From JAGOEY01 sp017997515 (GTDB lineage Bacteria > Pseudomonadota > Gammaproteobacteria > Burkholderiales > Burkholderiaceae_C), in the NCBI GenBank assembly GCA_026314275.1, contig CP111109.1, positions 1,550,001-1,614,000 on the forward strand: a stretch of 64,000 bases of DNA, in the 5' to 3' direction. Within the stretch, counting starts at the first letter, position 1. Each line of letters opens with the position of its first letter. A program made the position numbers and the translations under genes. The notes below the pieces were generated by a model. That model did no database searches, was not told the origin of the DNA, and saw only the letters and a list, made by a program, of their open reading frames with translations. Positions 44,296-53,005 of this stretch are shown here, piece by piece.

Positions 44296-45033
44296 TCACA
44301 GCGGTTCAATGAGCATTTTTTCGCCCACCAAACGTACCTGTGCGGGCTTGCCGACGATCTCGGCCGGCAGGGCCACGTCGGTGGTGCGGTAGATACCGGC
44401 AATGGAGAGCAGCTCCGGCTCCATGCAGGTGCTGAAAATACGCGCGTCGGTGTTGCCCCGCGCACCGGCGATGGCTTTGCCGCGCAGGGGTGCGTAGATG
44501 TGCACGTTGCCGTCGGCAATCACCTCCGCGCCGTGGCTGACCAGCGCCATCACGATCAAATCGGTGCCACGTGCGTACACCTGCTGGCCAGACCGCAGCG
44601 GTTTGTCGATGACCATGGCCCCGGCCGATGCCACAGGCACTTCGCGCACCACCTCACGGACCACTTCCTGCACCTCGACCGGCGCGGCCTCGGCCCGTGC
44701 GGGCGGCGTGTCGGGGGCCACCAGCAGGCCTGCGGCCTGGGCGGCAGCCATCTGGCCCACCGAGCCGCTGCGCACGGCGATGGGCACCACGTGGTAGCTG
44801 CGCAGCAGGGTGATGAGGGTGGCGAAGTCCACGGGCTCGTCGGCATCCCGCACGGCAGCAAGGTCCACCACCACGGGGTCTTGCTCGAAGAAGTCGGGGG
44901 TGTCGGCCAGCCGGGCCTGCATGGCGTCGGCCAGCTCGGCCAAGTCCACCGTCTTGAGCAGCACGGCAATCAGCGGCAGCGTGGCGCTTTTCAGGTCAAA
45001 ACTGGCGCGTGCCTGCGCGGGGGAAACAGCCAT
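44296..45033 (-). CDS. minC: Septum site-determining protein MinC
   Basis: 245 residues from ATG 45033. The N-terminal FtsZ-inhibiting domain (ASFDLKSATLPLIAVLLKTVDLA, FFEQDPVVVDL) is joined by an Ala/Pro/Glu/Val-rich linker to the beta-helical C-terminal MinD-binding domain (RSGQQVYARGTDLIVM, NVHIYAPLRGKAIAGARGN, DARIFSTCMEPELLSIAGIYR). It is the first gene of the operon. Confidence 0.95.
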   Translation of the reverse strand: MAVSPAQARASFDLKSATLPLIAVLLKTVDLAELADAMQARLADTPDFFEQDPVVVDLAAVRDADEPVDFATLITLLRSYHVVPIAVRSGSVGQMAAAQAAGLLVAPDTPPARAEAAPVEVQEVVREVVREVPVASAGAMVIDKPLRSGQQVYARGTDLIVMALVSHGAEVIADGNVHIYAPLRGKAIAGARGNTDARIFSTCMEPELLSIAGIYRTTDVALPAEIVGKPAQVRLVGEKMLIEPL

Positions 45034-45177
45034 GGGGGAAGGGGTGCGACAAAAAACGCGATTTTACTGTGTGAACAGTGCACATTACGGGCCATTTACC
45101 GCATGGTGACCGCAGCAAACTGCGTGCAGATGTTGCAGCCACACGGGTGACTCTGCGCAGCACATGGCCCCGGCACA

Positions 45178-46083
45178 ATGGCCGCCATGTCCGTCAACCG
45201 CAAATCCCACCTCGACTCCTTGGCCATTTCCGTGCTGCTGGCCTGCTGCATGTTGTGGGGTTTTCAGCAGGTGCTGGTCAAAGCCACCATCGTGGAAGTG
45301 GCCCCGGTGTTCCAGGCGGCGCTGCGTTTTGTGCTGGCCACGGCCGCGTTGTGGCTGTGGTGCGGTTGGCGGCGTATTCCGCTGTGGGCGCACGACGGCA
45401 CGCTGTGGGCGGGTTTGCTGGCCGGGCTGCTGTTTGCCGGGGAGTTTGTGTGTATTTACCTCGGGCTGCAGCTCACCACGGCGTCACGGCTGACGGTGTT
45501 CCTGTACAGCTCACCGCTGTGGCTGGCGGTGCTGCTGCCGCAGTTTGTGGCCACCGAACGGCTGCGGCGGCTGCAGTGGGTGGGGCTGGCCTGTGCGTTT
45601 GTGGGGGTGCTGCTGGCGCTGGGCGACGGTTTTCACAACGGGCGGGGTGGTTTGCTGGGCGACGCGCTGGGCCTGCTGGCGGGCCTGTTGTGGGCGCTGA
45701 CCACGGTGACGCTGCGCACCACATCCATTGGCCGCGCCGCGCCCGAGAAACAGCTTTTTTACCAAATCTCGGTGTGTGCGCTGGTCTTCCCGTTTCTGTC
45801 ACTGGCGCTGGGCGAGACCTGGAACTGGCAGCTCAGCCCGTTCGCTATCGGCTCGATCCTGGTGCAGGCGCTGGTGGGCGCGTTTGCCAGTTACCTGGCG
45901 TGGGTCTGGCTGCTGGTGCGGTACCCGGCCACCAAACTGTCGGTGTTTGTGTTTTTGACACCGGTGTTTGCCATCCTGTTTGGCGCGCTGTGGCTGAAGG
46001 AGCCGATCACGCTGGGGCTGATGGGCGCGATGGCGCTGGTGGGGGCGGGCATTGTGCTGGTGAATGTACGGCGGGAGGGCTGA
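45178..46083 (+). CDS. DMT superfamily (EamA) transporter
   Basis: 301 residues from ATG 45178, or 298 from the in-frame ATG at 45187. Ten hydrophobic helices in two EamA halves are visible: SVLLACCMLWGFQQVLVK and LLAGLLFAGEFVCIYLGLQ in the first, AFASYLAWVWLLVRYPATK and LSVFVFLTPVFAILFG in the second. These inner-membrane proteins export metabolites; the substrate cannot be told from sequence. It is divergent from minC across 144 bp. Confidence 0.85.
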   Translation: MAAMSVNRKSHLDSLAISVLLACCMLWGFQQVLVKATIVEVAPVFQAALRFVLATAALWLWCGWRRIPLWAHDGTLWAGLLAGLLFAGEFVCIYLGLQLTTASRLTVFLYSSPLWLAVLLPQFVATERLRRLQWVGLACAFVGVLLALGDGFHNGRGGLLGDALGLLAGLLWALTTVTLRTTSIGRAAPEKQLFYQISVCALVFPFLSLALGETWNWQLSPFAIGSILVQALVGAFASYLAWVWLLVRYPATKLSVFVFLTPVFAILFGALWLKEPITLGLMGAMALVGAGIVLVNVRREG

Positions 46084-46086
46084 GCC

Positions 46087-46680
46087 TCACGCCGCCACAT
46101 AGTCCGGGTGCCGCGCCCGGATATCCGCAATCCGGCCCAGCGTGCCCGACAGGTGGGTGCGCATCGCCGCCTGTGCCGCGTCGGCATCACTTGCGGCCAG
46201 AGCGGCGACGATGGCGCGGTGGTCGCGCACCACGCGTTCGGCCTTGCCGGGGGAGGGCAAATCCAGACGACGCAACCGGTCGAGGTGGCCACTGCGGCGG
46301 CGCACCAGCTCGTACAGGTCGGGGGCACCGGCTGCCTCGTACATCAGGCGGTGGAAGGCCTGGTCTGAGGCGATGAATTCTTCCGTGTCGGCGATCGCCA
46401 GCGCGGCTTGCAGGTCGATCTGGGCGGCGAGTTTGGCACGTAACACGGCGGTGTCGTCTGCAGAGGCCAGCGCCAGGGTGCGCACCACTTCCAGTTCGAT
46501 GGCGCTGCGCAGAAAGTGCGCCTGTGTGGCCGAAGGAATGTCGATGCGGCTCACCAGCGTGGCGTGCTGCGGGAAGATGTCCACCAGCCCCTCCTGGGCC
46601 AGCTGCAGCAGGGCGTCGCGCACGGGCGTCTGGCTCAGCTCGAAACGGTCGGCCAGCTCGGTGCGCGACAGCGCCGTCCG
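46087..46680 (-). pseudogene. GntR-family regulator (FCD domain), 5' end deleted
   Basis: The minus-strand frame runs from about 46680 to the stop at 46087 and has lost its start. The partial winged helix ALSRTELADRFELSQTPVRDALLQLAQEGLV is followed by an FCD domain with metal-binding residues (RSAIELEVVRTLAL, FHRLMYEAAG, RVVRDHRAIVAALAASD, AMRTHLSGTL). Full proteins have about 20-30 more N-terminal residues. GTG at 46623 is an internal codon, not a plausible start for a functional regulator. It is joined head-to-head with a Bug gene also lacking its 5' end. Confidence 0.75.
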
Positions 46681-47180
46681 GCGCGGGCACCTCCACCCAC
46701 CTGACCGGCGCGCAGATGTCCGAGCTGATCAAGGTGCCCATGCAGCACATCGCCTACAAAGGCAGCCCGCAGGCACTGCAGGACGTGGCCGCTGGCAACG
46801 TGCCTTTTCTGTTTGACCAGCTCACCGCCGGTATGCCGCTGGTGAAGGCGGGCAAACTCAAGTTCCTGGCCGTGACCACCAAGGGCCGCTCGCCCCTGGC
46901 ACCCGATGTTCCCACCACGGCAGAAGCTGGTTTCCCCGGCCTGGACCTGGTGTCCTGGCAGGCGGTGTACGCGCCCAAGGGCACACCGAAAGACATCGTC
47001 ACCCGGCTCAACACCGACATCGTCAAGGCGCTGAACACGCCCGAGCTGAAGAAAAAGCTGGAAACCCAGTTTGGCATGCAGGTGGTGGGCAGCACCCCGG
47101 CCGAGCTGGCTGCAGTCACCCAAAAAGACGTGACCCAGCTGGGTGACCTCGTCCGCAAAGTCGGCGCAACAGTAGATTAA
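46677..47180 (+). pseudogene. Bug/TctC-family solute receptor, C-terminal part
   Basis: About 167 codons read SGAGTSTHLTGAQMSELIKV, HIAYKGSPQALQDVAAGNV, FLFDQLTAGMPLVKAGKLK and GLDLVSWQAVYAPKGTPKD, the second lobe of a Bug-type periplasmic binding protein. The signal peptide and first lobe (about 150 residues) are absent. The break coincides with the broken 5' end of the GntR gene. It is followed 4 bp later by the sugar-acid dehydratase, suggesting an uptake and catabolic operon. Confidence 0.82.
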
Positions 47181-47184
47181 AACC

Positions 47185-48459
47185 ATGGCACGCGACACCA
47201 CCATCACCCACGTCCGGGTCACCCCCATCGCCTTCCGCGACGGCCCGCTGCTCAACGCTGCTGGCATCCACGAGCCCTGGGCGCTGCGCTCCATCGTCGA
47301 GATCGAGACCAGCGACGGCCGGGTTGGCATCTCCGAAACCTATGGCGACGAGCCCATGCTCAAAATTTTGGAGCAGGCCACGCCACTGCTGATTGGCCTG
47401 TCGCCCTTCGCGTTGAACGTGATGGAAGAACGTGTGCGCGCCACCGTCAAGGCGGTGCCGGGCGCTATCGAATTTGAATTGGCCCCCGGCTCCCACGCCA
47501 TCAAGAACGTGCCGAAAGTCATCAGCACGTTTGAAGTCGGCATGCTCGACCTGCAAGGCCAGATCGTCGGAGCACCGGTGGTGGACTTGCTGGGCGGCAA
47601 GGTGCGCGACGCCGTGCCTTACAGCGCCTACCTGTTCTTCAAGTACGCCGAGCACATCGGCAAACCCTACGCACCCGATGCCTGGGGCGAAGGCATCAGC
47701 CCCTCGCAGATCGTGGCGCAGGCGCAGCGCATGATCGACCTCTACGGCTTCCAGAGCATCAAGCTCAAAGGCGGTGTGTTCGAGCCCAGCCACGAGGTGG
47801 CCTGTATGCAGGCGCTGGCCCAGGCCTTCCCCGGCCTGCCGCTGCGGCTGGACCCGAACGCCAACTGGTCACTCGCCGCCAGCATCGCCGCCGCACCCGC
47901 GCTGGACGAGATCCTGGAATACTACGAAGACCCCACGCCCGGCCTGGCGGGTATGGCCGAGCTGGCCAAACACACCAAGCTGCCGCTGGCCACCAACATG
48001 GTCATCACCACCATGGAAGACTTCCGCAAGGGCTGCGAGATGGGCTCCATCCACGTGCTGCTGTCCGACCACCATTATTGGGGCGGCCTGCGCATCACGC
48101 AGACGCTGGCGCGTATGGCCCAGCTGTGGGGCTTTGGTATGTCGATGCACTCCAACTCGCACCTGGGCATCAGCCTGATGGCCATGACCCATGTGGCCGC
48201 CAGTGTGCCCAACCTGACCTACGCCTGCGACACGCACTACCCCTGGCAGGAAGAGGAAGTGGTGAAGGGCGGCCGCATCCGTTTCGAAAACGGTTCTGTG
48301 GTGGTGCCCACCACGCCCGGCCTGGGTGTGGAGCTGGACTACGACGCGCTGGCTACGCTGCACGAGCAGTACAAAAGCTGCGGTGTACGCAACCGGGATG
48401 ATTTGACGCAGATGCGCAAATACGACCCGTCGTTTACGGGGAAGACACCGCGGTTTTGA
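47185..48459 (+). CDS. Enolase-superfamily sugar-acid dehydratase, glucarate dehydratase-like
   Basis: 424 residues from ATG 47185. Mandelate racemase/muconate lactonizing enzyme features: N-terminal capping domain with LLNAAGIHEPWALRSIVEI, the catalytic lysine in KLKGGV, metal ligand regions LRLDPNANW, YYEDP and ATNM, and the HSNSHLGIS segment with the catalytic histidine. GudD-like members dehydrate glucarate or related acids to 5-keto-4-deoxy products. An exact substrate is not provable here. The dehydrogenase at 53006 would fit further along the same route to 2-oxoglutarate. Confidence 0.85.
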   Translation: MARDTTITHVRVTPIAFRDGPLLNAAGIHEPWALRSIVEIETSDGRVGISETYGDEPMLKILEQATPLLIGLSPFALNVMEERVRATVKAVPGAIEFELAPGSHAIKNVPKVISTFEVGMLDLQGQIVGAPVVDLLGGKVRDAVPYSAYLFFKYAEHIGKPYAPDAWGEGISPSQIVAQAQRMIDLYGFQSIKLKGGVFEPSHEVACMQALAQAFPGLPLRLDPNANWSLAASIAAAPALDEILEYYEDPTPGLAGMAELAKHTKLPLATNMVITTMEDFRKGCEMGSIHVLLSDHHYWGGLRITQTLARMAQLWGFGMSMHSNSHLGISLMAMTHVAASVPNLTYACDTHYPWQEEEVVKGGRIRFENGSVVVPTTPGLGVELDYDALATLHEQYKSCGVRNRDDLTQMRKYDPSFTGKTPRF

Positions 48460-48472
48460 GCCGGAAAAACCT

Positions 48473-48515
48473 GCACGCACTTGGGTTGGGTGCGCGCGGG
48501 CGTGCTCGGCTTTTT
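48473..48515 (+). terminator. Possible terminator after the dehydratase gene
   Basis: GCACGC ... GCGTGC stem followed by TCGGCTTTTTG; an outer AGCCG/CGGCT pairing could extend it. The loop is long, so the call is tentative. Confidence 0.4.
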
Positions 48516-48529
48516 GAACGAATTTCGTG

Positions 48530-48588
48530 ATGAAATCGACCTCTCGCGCCCAATCTACAAGCACATAAAGCTATTATTCGTATAGCAA
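48530..48588 (-). repeat. R1 dispersed repeat abutting the relE-type toxin stop
   Basis: On the minus strand TTGCTATACGAATAATAGCT, then TATGTGCTTG, GGGCGCGAGAGGTCGATTT. It begins at the base following the TAA of the toxin gene. Confidence 0.65.
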
Positions 48589-48873
48589 TTACCTTGCGGG
48601 CCATTGCTGGGCTGCATGGAGCACACGCAGGACCACCAAGGTGTCACCGCTGTCCTCCATTCGGTAGACCATGATGTAGTTGGGCCGCACCACGATTTCA
48701 CGGGTGCCGGGCACGCGGCCCGGTTTGTAGAGCGCAGGGTGCTGTGCTGCCATCTCGATTTTGACGCTGAACTCTTCGTCGAGCGCAAGCGCGGCGCGGG
48801 GGTTGTCTTGGGCGATGTAGTCAAAGATGTTTTCGCGATCGGCCTCGGCCATGGGCCGCCAGATGATCTTCAT
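48589..48873 (-). CDS. RelE/ParE-family toxin
   Basis: 94 residues from ATG 48873. MKIIWRPMAEADRENIFDYI, NPRAALALDEEF, HPALYKPGRVPGTREIVVRPNYIMVYR and VVLRVLHAAQQWP follow the ParE/RelE fold, including the closing H-A-QWP motif. Such toxins cleave ribosome-bound mRNA or inhibit gyrase. The start overlaps the antitoxin stop by 4 bp, giving a coupled antitoxin-toxin operon. Confidence 0.9.
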   Translation of the reverse strand: MKIIWRPMAEADRENIFDYIAQDNPRAALALDEEFSVKIEMAAQHPALYKPGRVPGTREIVVRPNYIMVYRMEDSGDTLVVLRVLHAAQQWPAR

Positions 48874-49316
48874 GCAGCATCCATACGCTTGCGCAAGGCA
48901 TCACGCTTGGCAGCAAACTTGGCTTCGACAACTTCATGCGTAATGCCTGGGCGCGGGTCGTCAATGCTGGCCTGCACCTGATCCCGAAACCAGGTGTCAT
49001 AGGCTGCGGCCTCGTGGGCTCGCTTTAATGCCTCGGAGCGGTCAGGCCGGGCGGGGCGGGTGGTCTGCGGGTCGAAGCCTGCCGCGTCCACCTCGTAGCG
49101 GGCGATACCCATGTCCTTGAGATACGACACCAGTGTCTCGAACCGGCGAAACAGCCGCACTTGCCGAGTCCGCTGCGCGGCCAATGGACGCTCGGTCAAG
49201 CCGTACTTCACCACCACGGCCCAGCCACCGCTCTGGCCCACAATGTGAGCCCCTTTGACCACCCCTGCCTCCACCAACCGAGAGAGCGTTCCGTGGTCGA
49301 TTGTTTCTGTTGCCAT
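48870..49316 (-). CDS. Antitoxin of the RelE-type module, with extended N-terminal domain
   Basis: Start at ATG 49316 (MATETIDHGTLSRLVEAG), with AAGGTGA upstream; 148 residues. The C-terminal part (HEAAAYDTWFRDQVQASIDDPRPGIT, HEVVEAKFAAKRDALRKR) is the usual toxin-binding helix of ParD/RelB-like partners of ParE. The first 90 residues (GAHIVGQSGGWAVVVKYGLTE, VRLFRRFETLVSYLKDMGI) form a separate domain that is unusual for such antitoxins, which are often about 80 residues. It probably binds its own promoter. Confidence 0.78.
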   Translation of the reverse strand: MATETIDHGTLSRLVEAGVVKGAHIVGQSGGWAVVVKYGLTERPLAAQRTRQVRLFRRFETLVSYLKDMGIARYEVDAAGFDPQTTRPARPDRSEALKRAHEAAAYDTWFRDQVQASIDDPRPGITHEVVEAKFAAKRDALRKRMDAA

Positions 49317-49436
49317 GGTTTCACCTTGCATGATGCGAATCCGCAAAGCGGATAACTGCCAACAGTTTATTCAAACAATAGTAATTTGCAAGATGATTTT
49401 TTATTGATCGACTTAGCTGATCGATCATATTCCTTG

Positions 49437-51512
49437 CTACACCCGACCCGCCGCAAACGCCACATACCAATCCAGACACCCCGCATTCGCCATGGCGTCC
49501 TTGTTCACCACCTTCTCGATCGGCTGGCCGAGCAGCAGCTTTTTAATCGGCAGCTCCTGCTTCTTGCCCGTAAGGGTGCGCGGAATCTCGGCGACCTGGA
49601 AGATGTCGTCGGGCACGAAGCGGGGTGACAGCGCGGTGCGGATGGCGTGGTTCAGGCGTTCGCGGATGGTGTCGTCGAGCATCAGGCCTTCGCGCAGCAC
49701 CACGAACAAGGGCATGTAACTTTCACGGCCCAGGTATTCCAGGTCAACCACCATGCTGTCGAGCACTTCGGGCAGGGCTTCGACGGCGCTGTAGATCTCG
49801 CTGGTGCCCATACGCAGGCCGTGGCGGTTGATGGTGGCGTCGCTGCGGCCGTAGATGGTGCAGCCGGTGCCTCCCTGTTTTCCACTGCCGAGTTTGATCC
49901 AGTCGCCGTGCCGCCACACCGGGCCCATGCTGGCGGGGCCGTCGCCCCCGCCGGGTTGGCGGCCGTGGCCTGCGGGGTACATGTCGAAGTAGCTGGACAG
50001 GTAACGCGCCCCGTCCTTGTCACCCCACAGGTACAGCGGCATCGAGGGAATCGGTTGTGCGCAGACCAGTTCACCGACCTCGTCCATCACCGGCTGGCCT
50101 TCCGCGTTCCAGGCCTCCACCGCTGCGCCCAACATGCGGCACTGCATCTCGCCTGGCACCTGGGGCATTTCGCGGTTGCCGCCGATAAAAGCGCCGCAGA
50201 AGTCGGTGCCGCCCGAGATGTTGTTCCACCAGATATCCGGCGTGCCGATGGCTTCAAACTGCGCCGTTCCCCACTGCTGCACTTCGGGCGACAGCGGTGA
50301 GCCGGTGGTGCCGAGTGCGCGGATTTTGGTGAGGTCACCACAGTCGGCCAGTCGTATGCCGGACTTCATGCAGTTGGCGTAAAACGCGGCACCCGCACCG
50401 AAGAAGGTGACGCCAGTTTCTGCCGCGAAGCGCCACAACACACCCCAGTCGGGTTTGTCTTTGCTGCCACCGGGGTTGCCGTCATAGATGACACAGGTGG
50501 TGCCTGACAACAGGCCGCTCAACTGCGCGTTCCACATCACCCAGCCGGTGGAGCTGTACCAGTGATAACGCTCGCCAAAGCTGTTGGGGGTGTAGCTGCA
50601 GCCAATGTCGTTGTGCAGAGCCTTGAGCTGCAGCGCCACCAGCACCATGCCACCGTGGCCGTGCACGATGGGTTTGGGCAGGCCGGTAGTGCCGCTGGAG
50701 TAGACGATCCACAGCGGGTGGTCAAACGGCAGCCACAGCGGCTCAAAAGCCGCTGTTTCAGCATCATTTCTGGCTGTAGCGCTTGTGTACTGTGCGCAAC
50801 CAGCTATTGTTTTAGTAGCATCCAGGTTGTTCACCAGCAGCACATGCTGCAGGCTGGGCAAGGCGGCGCGTAACTCGGCCAGCACCGCCGTGCGGTCATG
50901 GTCGCGCCCGCCGTAGCTCACGCCGTCCACCGCAATCAGCACCTTGGGCGTGATCTGCTGGAAGCGGTCGAGCACAGCGGCGGTGCCCATGTCGGGGGCA
51001 CAAATGCTCCACACCGCGCCGATGCTGCAGGAGGCCAGCAAGGCCACCATCGCCTCGGGAATGTTGGGCAAATAAGCCGCCACGCGGTCGCCCGGGACCA
51101 CGCCTTGGGCTTGCAGATGCAAGGCCAGCGACGCCACCTGCTGGCGCAGCGCGGGCCACGGCAGTTCGCGGTGGTTCCCTTTTTCATTGCGGCTGATGAT
51201 GGCCATCTGCCCCGCAGCGTGGGCGGCGTCCACATGGCGCAGCGCCTGCCGCGCGTAGTTGGTTTGCGCGCCGGGGAACCACTCCGCACCGGGCATGGTG
51301 TTTTTGGCGAGTACGGCAGTGTGGGGCGTGGGCGACTGCAGTTCGAAGTAGTCCCACACACTTTGCCAAAAGGCGTCGAGGTCGGTGACCGACCATTGCC
51401 ACAGCGCGTCGTAGCTGTCGAAGGCCAGGCCACGGGTGTCGCGCAGCCAGTCCTGGTACAGGCGGATCTGCGGAACATAGGCGGGTTTGGGGGGATTTGT
51501 TGTTGTCTCCAT
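49437..51512 (-). CDS. Acetoacetate-CoA ligase (acetoacetyl-CoA synthetase)
   Basis: Start at ATG 51512 (METTTNPPKPAYVPQIR), 691 residues. The N-terminal ACAS_N region (WFPGAQTNYARQALRH) and the adenylate-forming signatures are present: IVYSSGTTGLPKPIVHGHGG, WVMWNAQLSGLLSG, NISGGTDFCGAF, WRHGDWIKLG, IYGRSDATINRHGLRMGTSE and the catalytic lysine in TLTGKKQELPIKK. It converts acetoacetate, CoA and ATP to acetoacetyl-CoA, for ketone-body or polyhydroxybutyrate metabolism. An R1 repeat at 50762-50822 is translated in frame within the N-terminal domain, adding about 20 residues (ATKTIAGCAQYTSATARN). Confidence 0.93.
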   Translation of the reverse strand: METTTNPPKPAYVPQIRLYQDWLRDTRGLAFDSYDALWQWSVTDLDAFWQSVWDYFELQSPTPHTAVLAKNTMPGAEWFPGAQTNYARQALRHVDAAHAAGQMAIISRNEKGNHRELPWPALRQQVASLALHLQAQGVVPGDRVAAYLPNIPEAMVALLASCSIGAVWSICAPDMGTAAVLDRFQQITPKVLIAVDGVSYGGRDHDRTAVLAELRAALPSLQHVLLVNNLDATKTIAGCAQYTSATARNDAETAAFEPLWLPFDHPLWIVYSSGTTGLPKPIVHGHGGMVLVALQLKALHNDIGCSYTPNSFGERYHWYSSTGWVMWNAQLSGLLSGTTCVIYDGNPGGSKDKPDWGVLWRFAAETGVTFFGAGAAFYANCMKSGIRLADCGDLTKIRALGTTGSPLSPEVQQWGTAQFEAIGTPDIWWNNISGGTDFCGAFIGGNREMPQVPGEMQCRMLGAAVEAWNAEGQPVMDEVGELVCAQPIPSMPLYLWGDKDGARYLSSYFDMYPAGHGRQPGGGDGPASMGPVWRHGDWIKLGSGKQGGTGCTIYGRSDATINRHGLRMGTSEIYSAVEALPEVLDSMVVDLEYLGRESYMPLFVVLREGLMLDDTIRERLNHAIRTALSPRFVPDDIFQVAEIPRTLTGKKQELPIKKLLLGQPIEKVVNKDAMANAGCLDWYVAFAAGRV
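50762..50822 (-). repeat. R1 repeat read in frame inside the acetoacetyl-CoA synthetase gene
   Basis: On the minus strand GCTACTAAAACAATAGCTGG, then TTGCGCACAGTACACAAGCG and CTACAGCCAGAAATG. Both R1 hairpins are recognisable. It contains no stop in the host frame. Confidence 0.7.
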
Positions 51513-51709
51513 GGCATGCAGCGTACCAGCGCGGTCTGCGTACGGCCAGCGCAGGCGTCCCCGGATTGACAGCGTGCGCGGCCACAACATGGCGCGGGTT
51601 TGCGCATGGTCAAGGCATGCCGTGGGGGTGCGGCCCACAATCTGACGCACCCTTTTCACACGCGCCCGGTGGCCTGCCAGCCCGGCGCACACCCCCCAAG
51701 GAATCTCCC

Positions 51710-52894
51710 ATGCAACTGGACTGCGATGTGCTCATCGTCGGCGCGGGCCCGGCCGGACTGGCGCTGGCTGCGGCATTGGTCGGAGCGGGTTTGTCGGTCA
51801 CCGTGCTGGACTCACAAGACCGCGCCGCACTGGCCGCACCGGCCGAGGACGGCCGCGAGATTGCGCTGACACACAGCAGCGTCGCCCTGCTGCGCGCACT
51901 GGGGCAGTGGCAGCGCCTGGCAGACAGCGAGATCGGCACCATCCGCGCGGCGCAGGTGGTGGACGGCCCACTGCAACAGGCTGCATTGCACTTCACCACC
52001 CCACGCAACCCGGACGAGCGGCTGGGCTGGATCGTGCCCAACCATGCGCTGCGCCGCGTGGGTTTCGAGGTGGCCGCCAGCCTGCCGGGGCTGCGCATCA
52101 TCGACAACACCCGCGTGGACCAGGTGGGCACGGCAGCCACCCATGCCGAAGTCAGCTGGGGCGCGGCCTCCGGCACGCCGCAGCGCCTGCGCGCCCGGCT
52201 GCTGGTGGCTGCGGACAGCCGGTTTTCGCAAACGCGCCGCCAGCTGGGTATTGGCGCAGACATGTTGGACTTTGGCCGCACCATGGTGGTCTGCCGCATG
52301 CAGCACACGCTGGCCCACCAGGGCATTGCGTACGAGTGTTTTGGCTATGACCGCACGCTGGCGGTGTTGCCGCTGCCGGGCGATGTGTCGTCGGTGGTGG
52401 TGACCACGGGCACCGACGAAGCGCAGCGGCTGCTGGCGCTGCCGCCCGCAGAATGGGCCACCCTCATCCAGCAGCAGTTTTTGCAGCGGCTGGGGCCCAT
52501 GCAGCTGCAGACCACCCGCCATGCCTACCCGCTGGTGGCAGTGTACGCCCACCGTTTTGCGGGCACCCGCAGTGTGTTGGTGGGCGACGCGGCGGTGGGT
52601 ATGCACCCGGTCACAGCCCATGGCTACAACCTGGGCCTGGCAGGTGTGGCCACCCTGGCCCAGGTGCTGGCGGGTGCACAACAGCTGGGGCAGGACATTG
52701 GCGCACCAGCGCTGCTGGCCCGCTACGAAACCCAGCACCGCCGCCAGACCCGGCTGATCTACCACGGCACCAATGCCGTGGCCCGGCTGTATGCCGACAC
52801 CCGTGCGCCCCAGCGCCTGCTACGCAACCTGGTGCTGCGGGGTGCGCAGCACCTGCCGCCGCTGAAAGCCGCCATCACCGCGCGCCTGCATTAA
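51710..52894 (+). CDS. ubiM: UbiH/UbiM-family FAD monooxygenase
   Basis: Start at ATG 51710 with AAGGAA upstream; 394 residues. DVLIVGAGPAGLALAAALVG is the FAD-binding Rossmann motif, DGREIALTHSSVALLRALGQW matches the UbiH/Coq6 GxR region, and RSVLVGDAAVGMHPVTAHGYN with NLGLAG is the second FAD motif. The TAHG variant of this motif is typical of UbiM-type hydroxylases, which can hydroxylate several positions of the ubiquinone ring. Assignment to UbiM rather than UbiH or UbiF is tentative. It is divergent from the acetoacetyl-CoA synthetase. Confidence 0.7.
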   Translation: MQLDCDVLIVGAGPAGLALAAALVGAGLSVTVLDSQDRAALAAPAEDGREIALTHSSVALLRALGQWQRLADSEIGTIRAAQVVDGPLQQAALHFTTPRNPDERLGWIVPNHALRRVGFEVAASLPGLRIIDNTRVDQVGTAATHAEVSWGAASGTPQRLRARLLVAADSRFSQTRRQLGIGADMLDFGRTMVVCRMQHTLAHQGIAYECFGYDRTLAVLPLPGDVSSVVVTTGTDEAQRLLALPPAEWATLIQQQFLQRLGPMQLQTTRHAYPLVAVYAHRFAGTRSVLVGDAAVGMHPVTAHGYNLGLAGVATLAQVLAGAQQLGQDIGAPALLARYETQHRRQTRLIYHGTNAVARLYADTRAPQRLLRNLVLRGAQHLPPLKAAITARLH

Positions 52895-53005
52895 CTGCCT
52901 TTGCGAACCTGTTATCGGCACGCCGGTACGGTCTTTGCAAGGTCTGGTGGTACAACCTGCGCACGGCACGGCGACCCGTGCCCCCACTCCCTGAAAGACT
53001 TCTCC

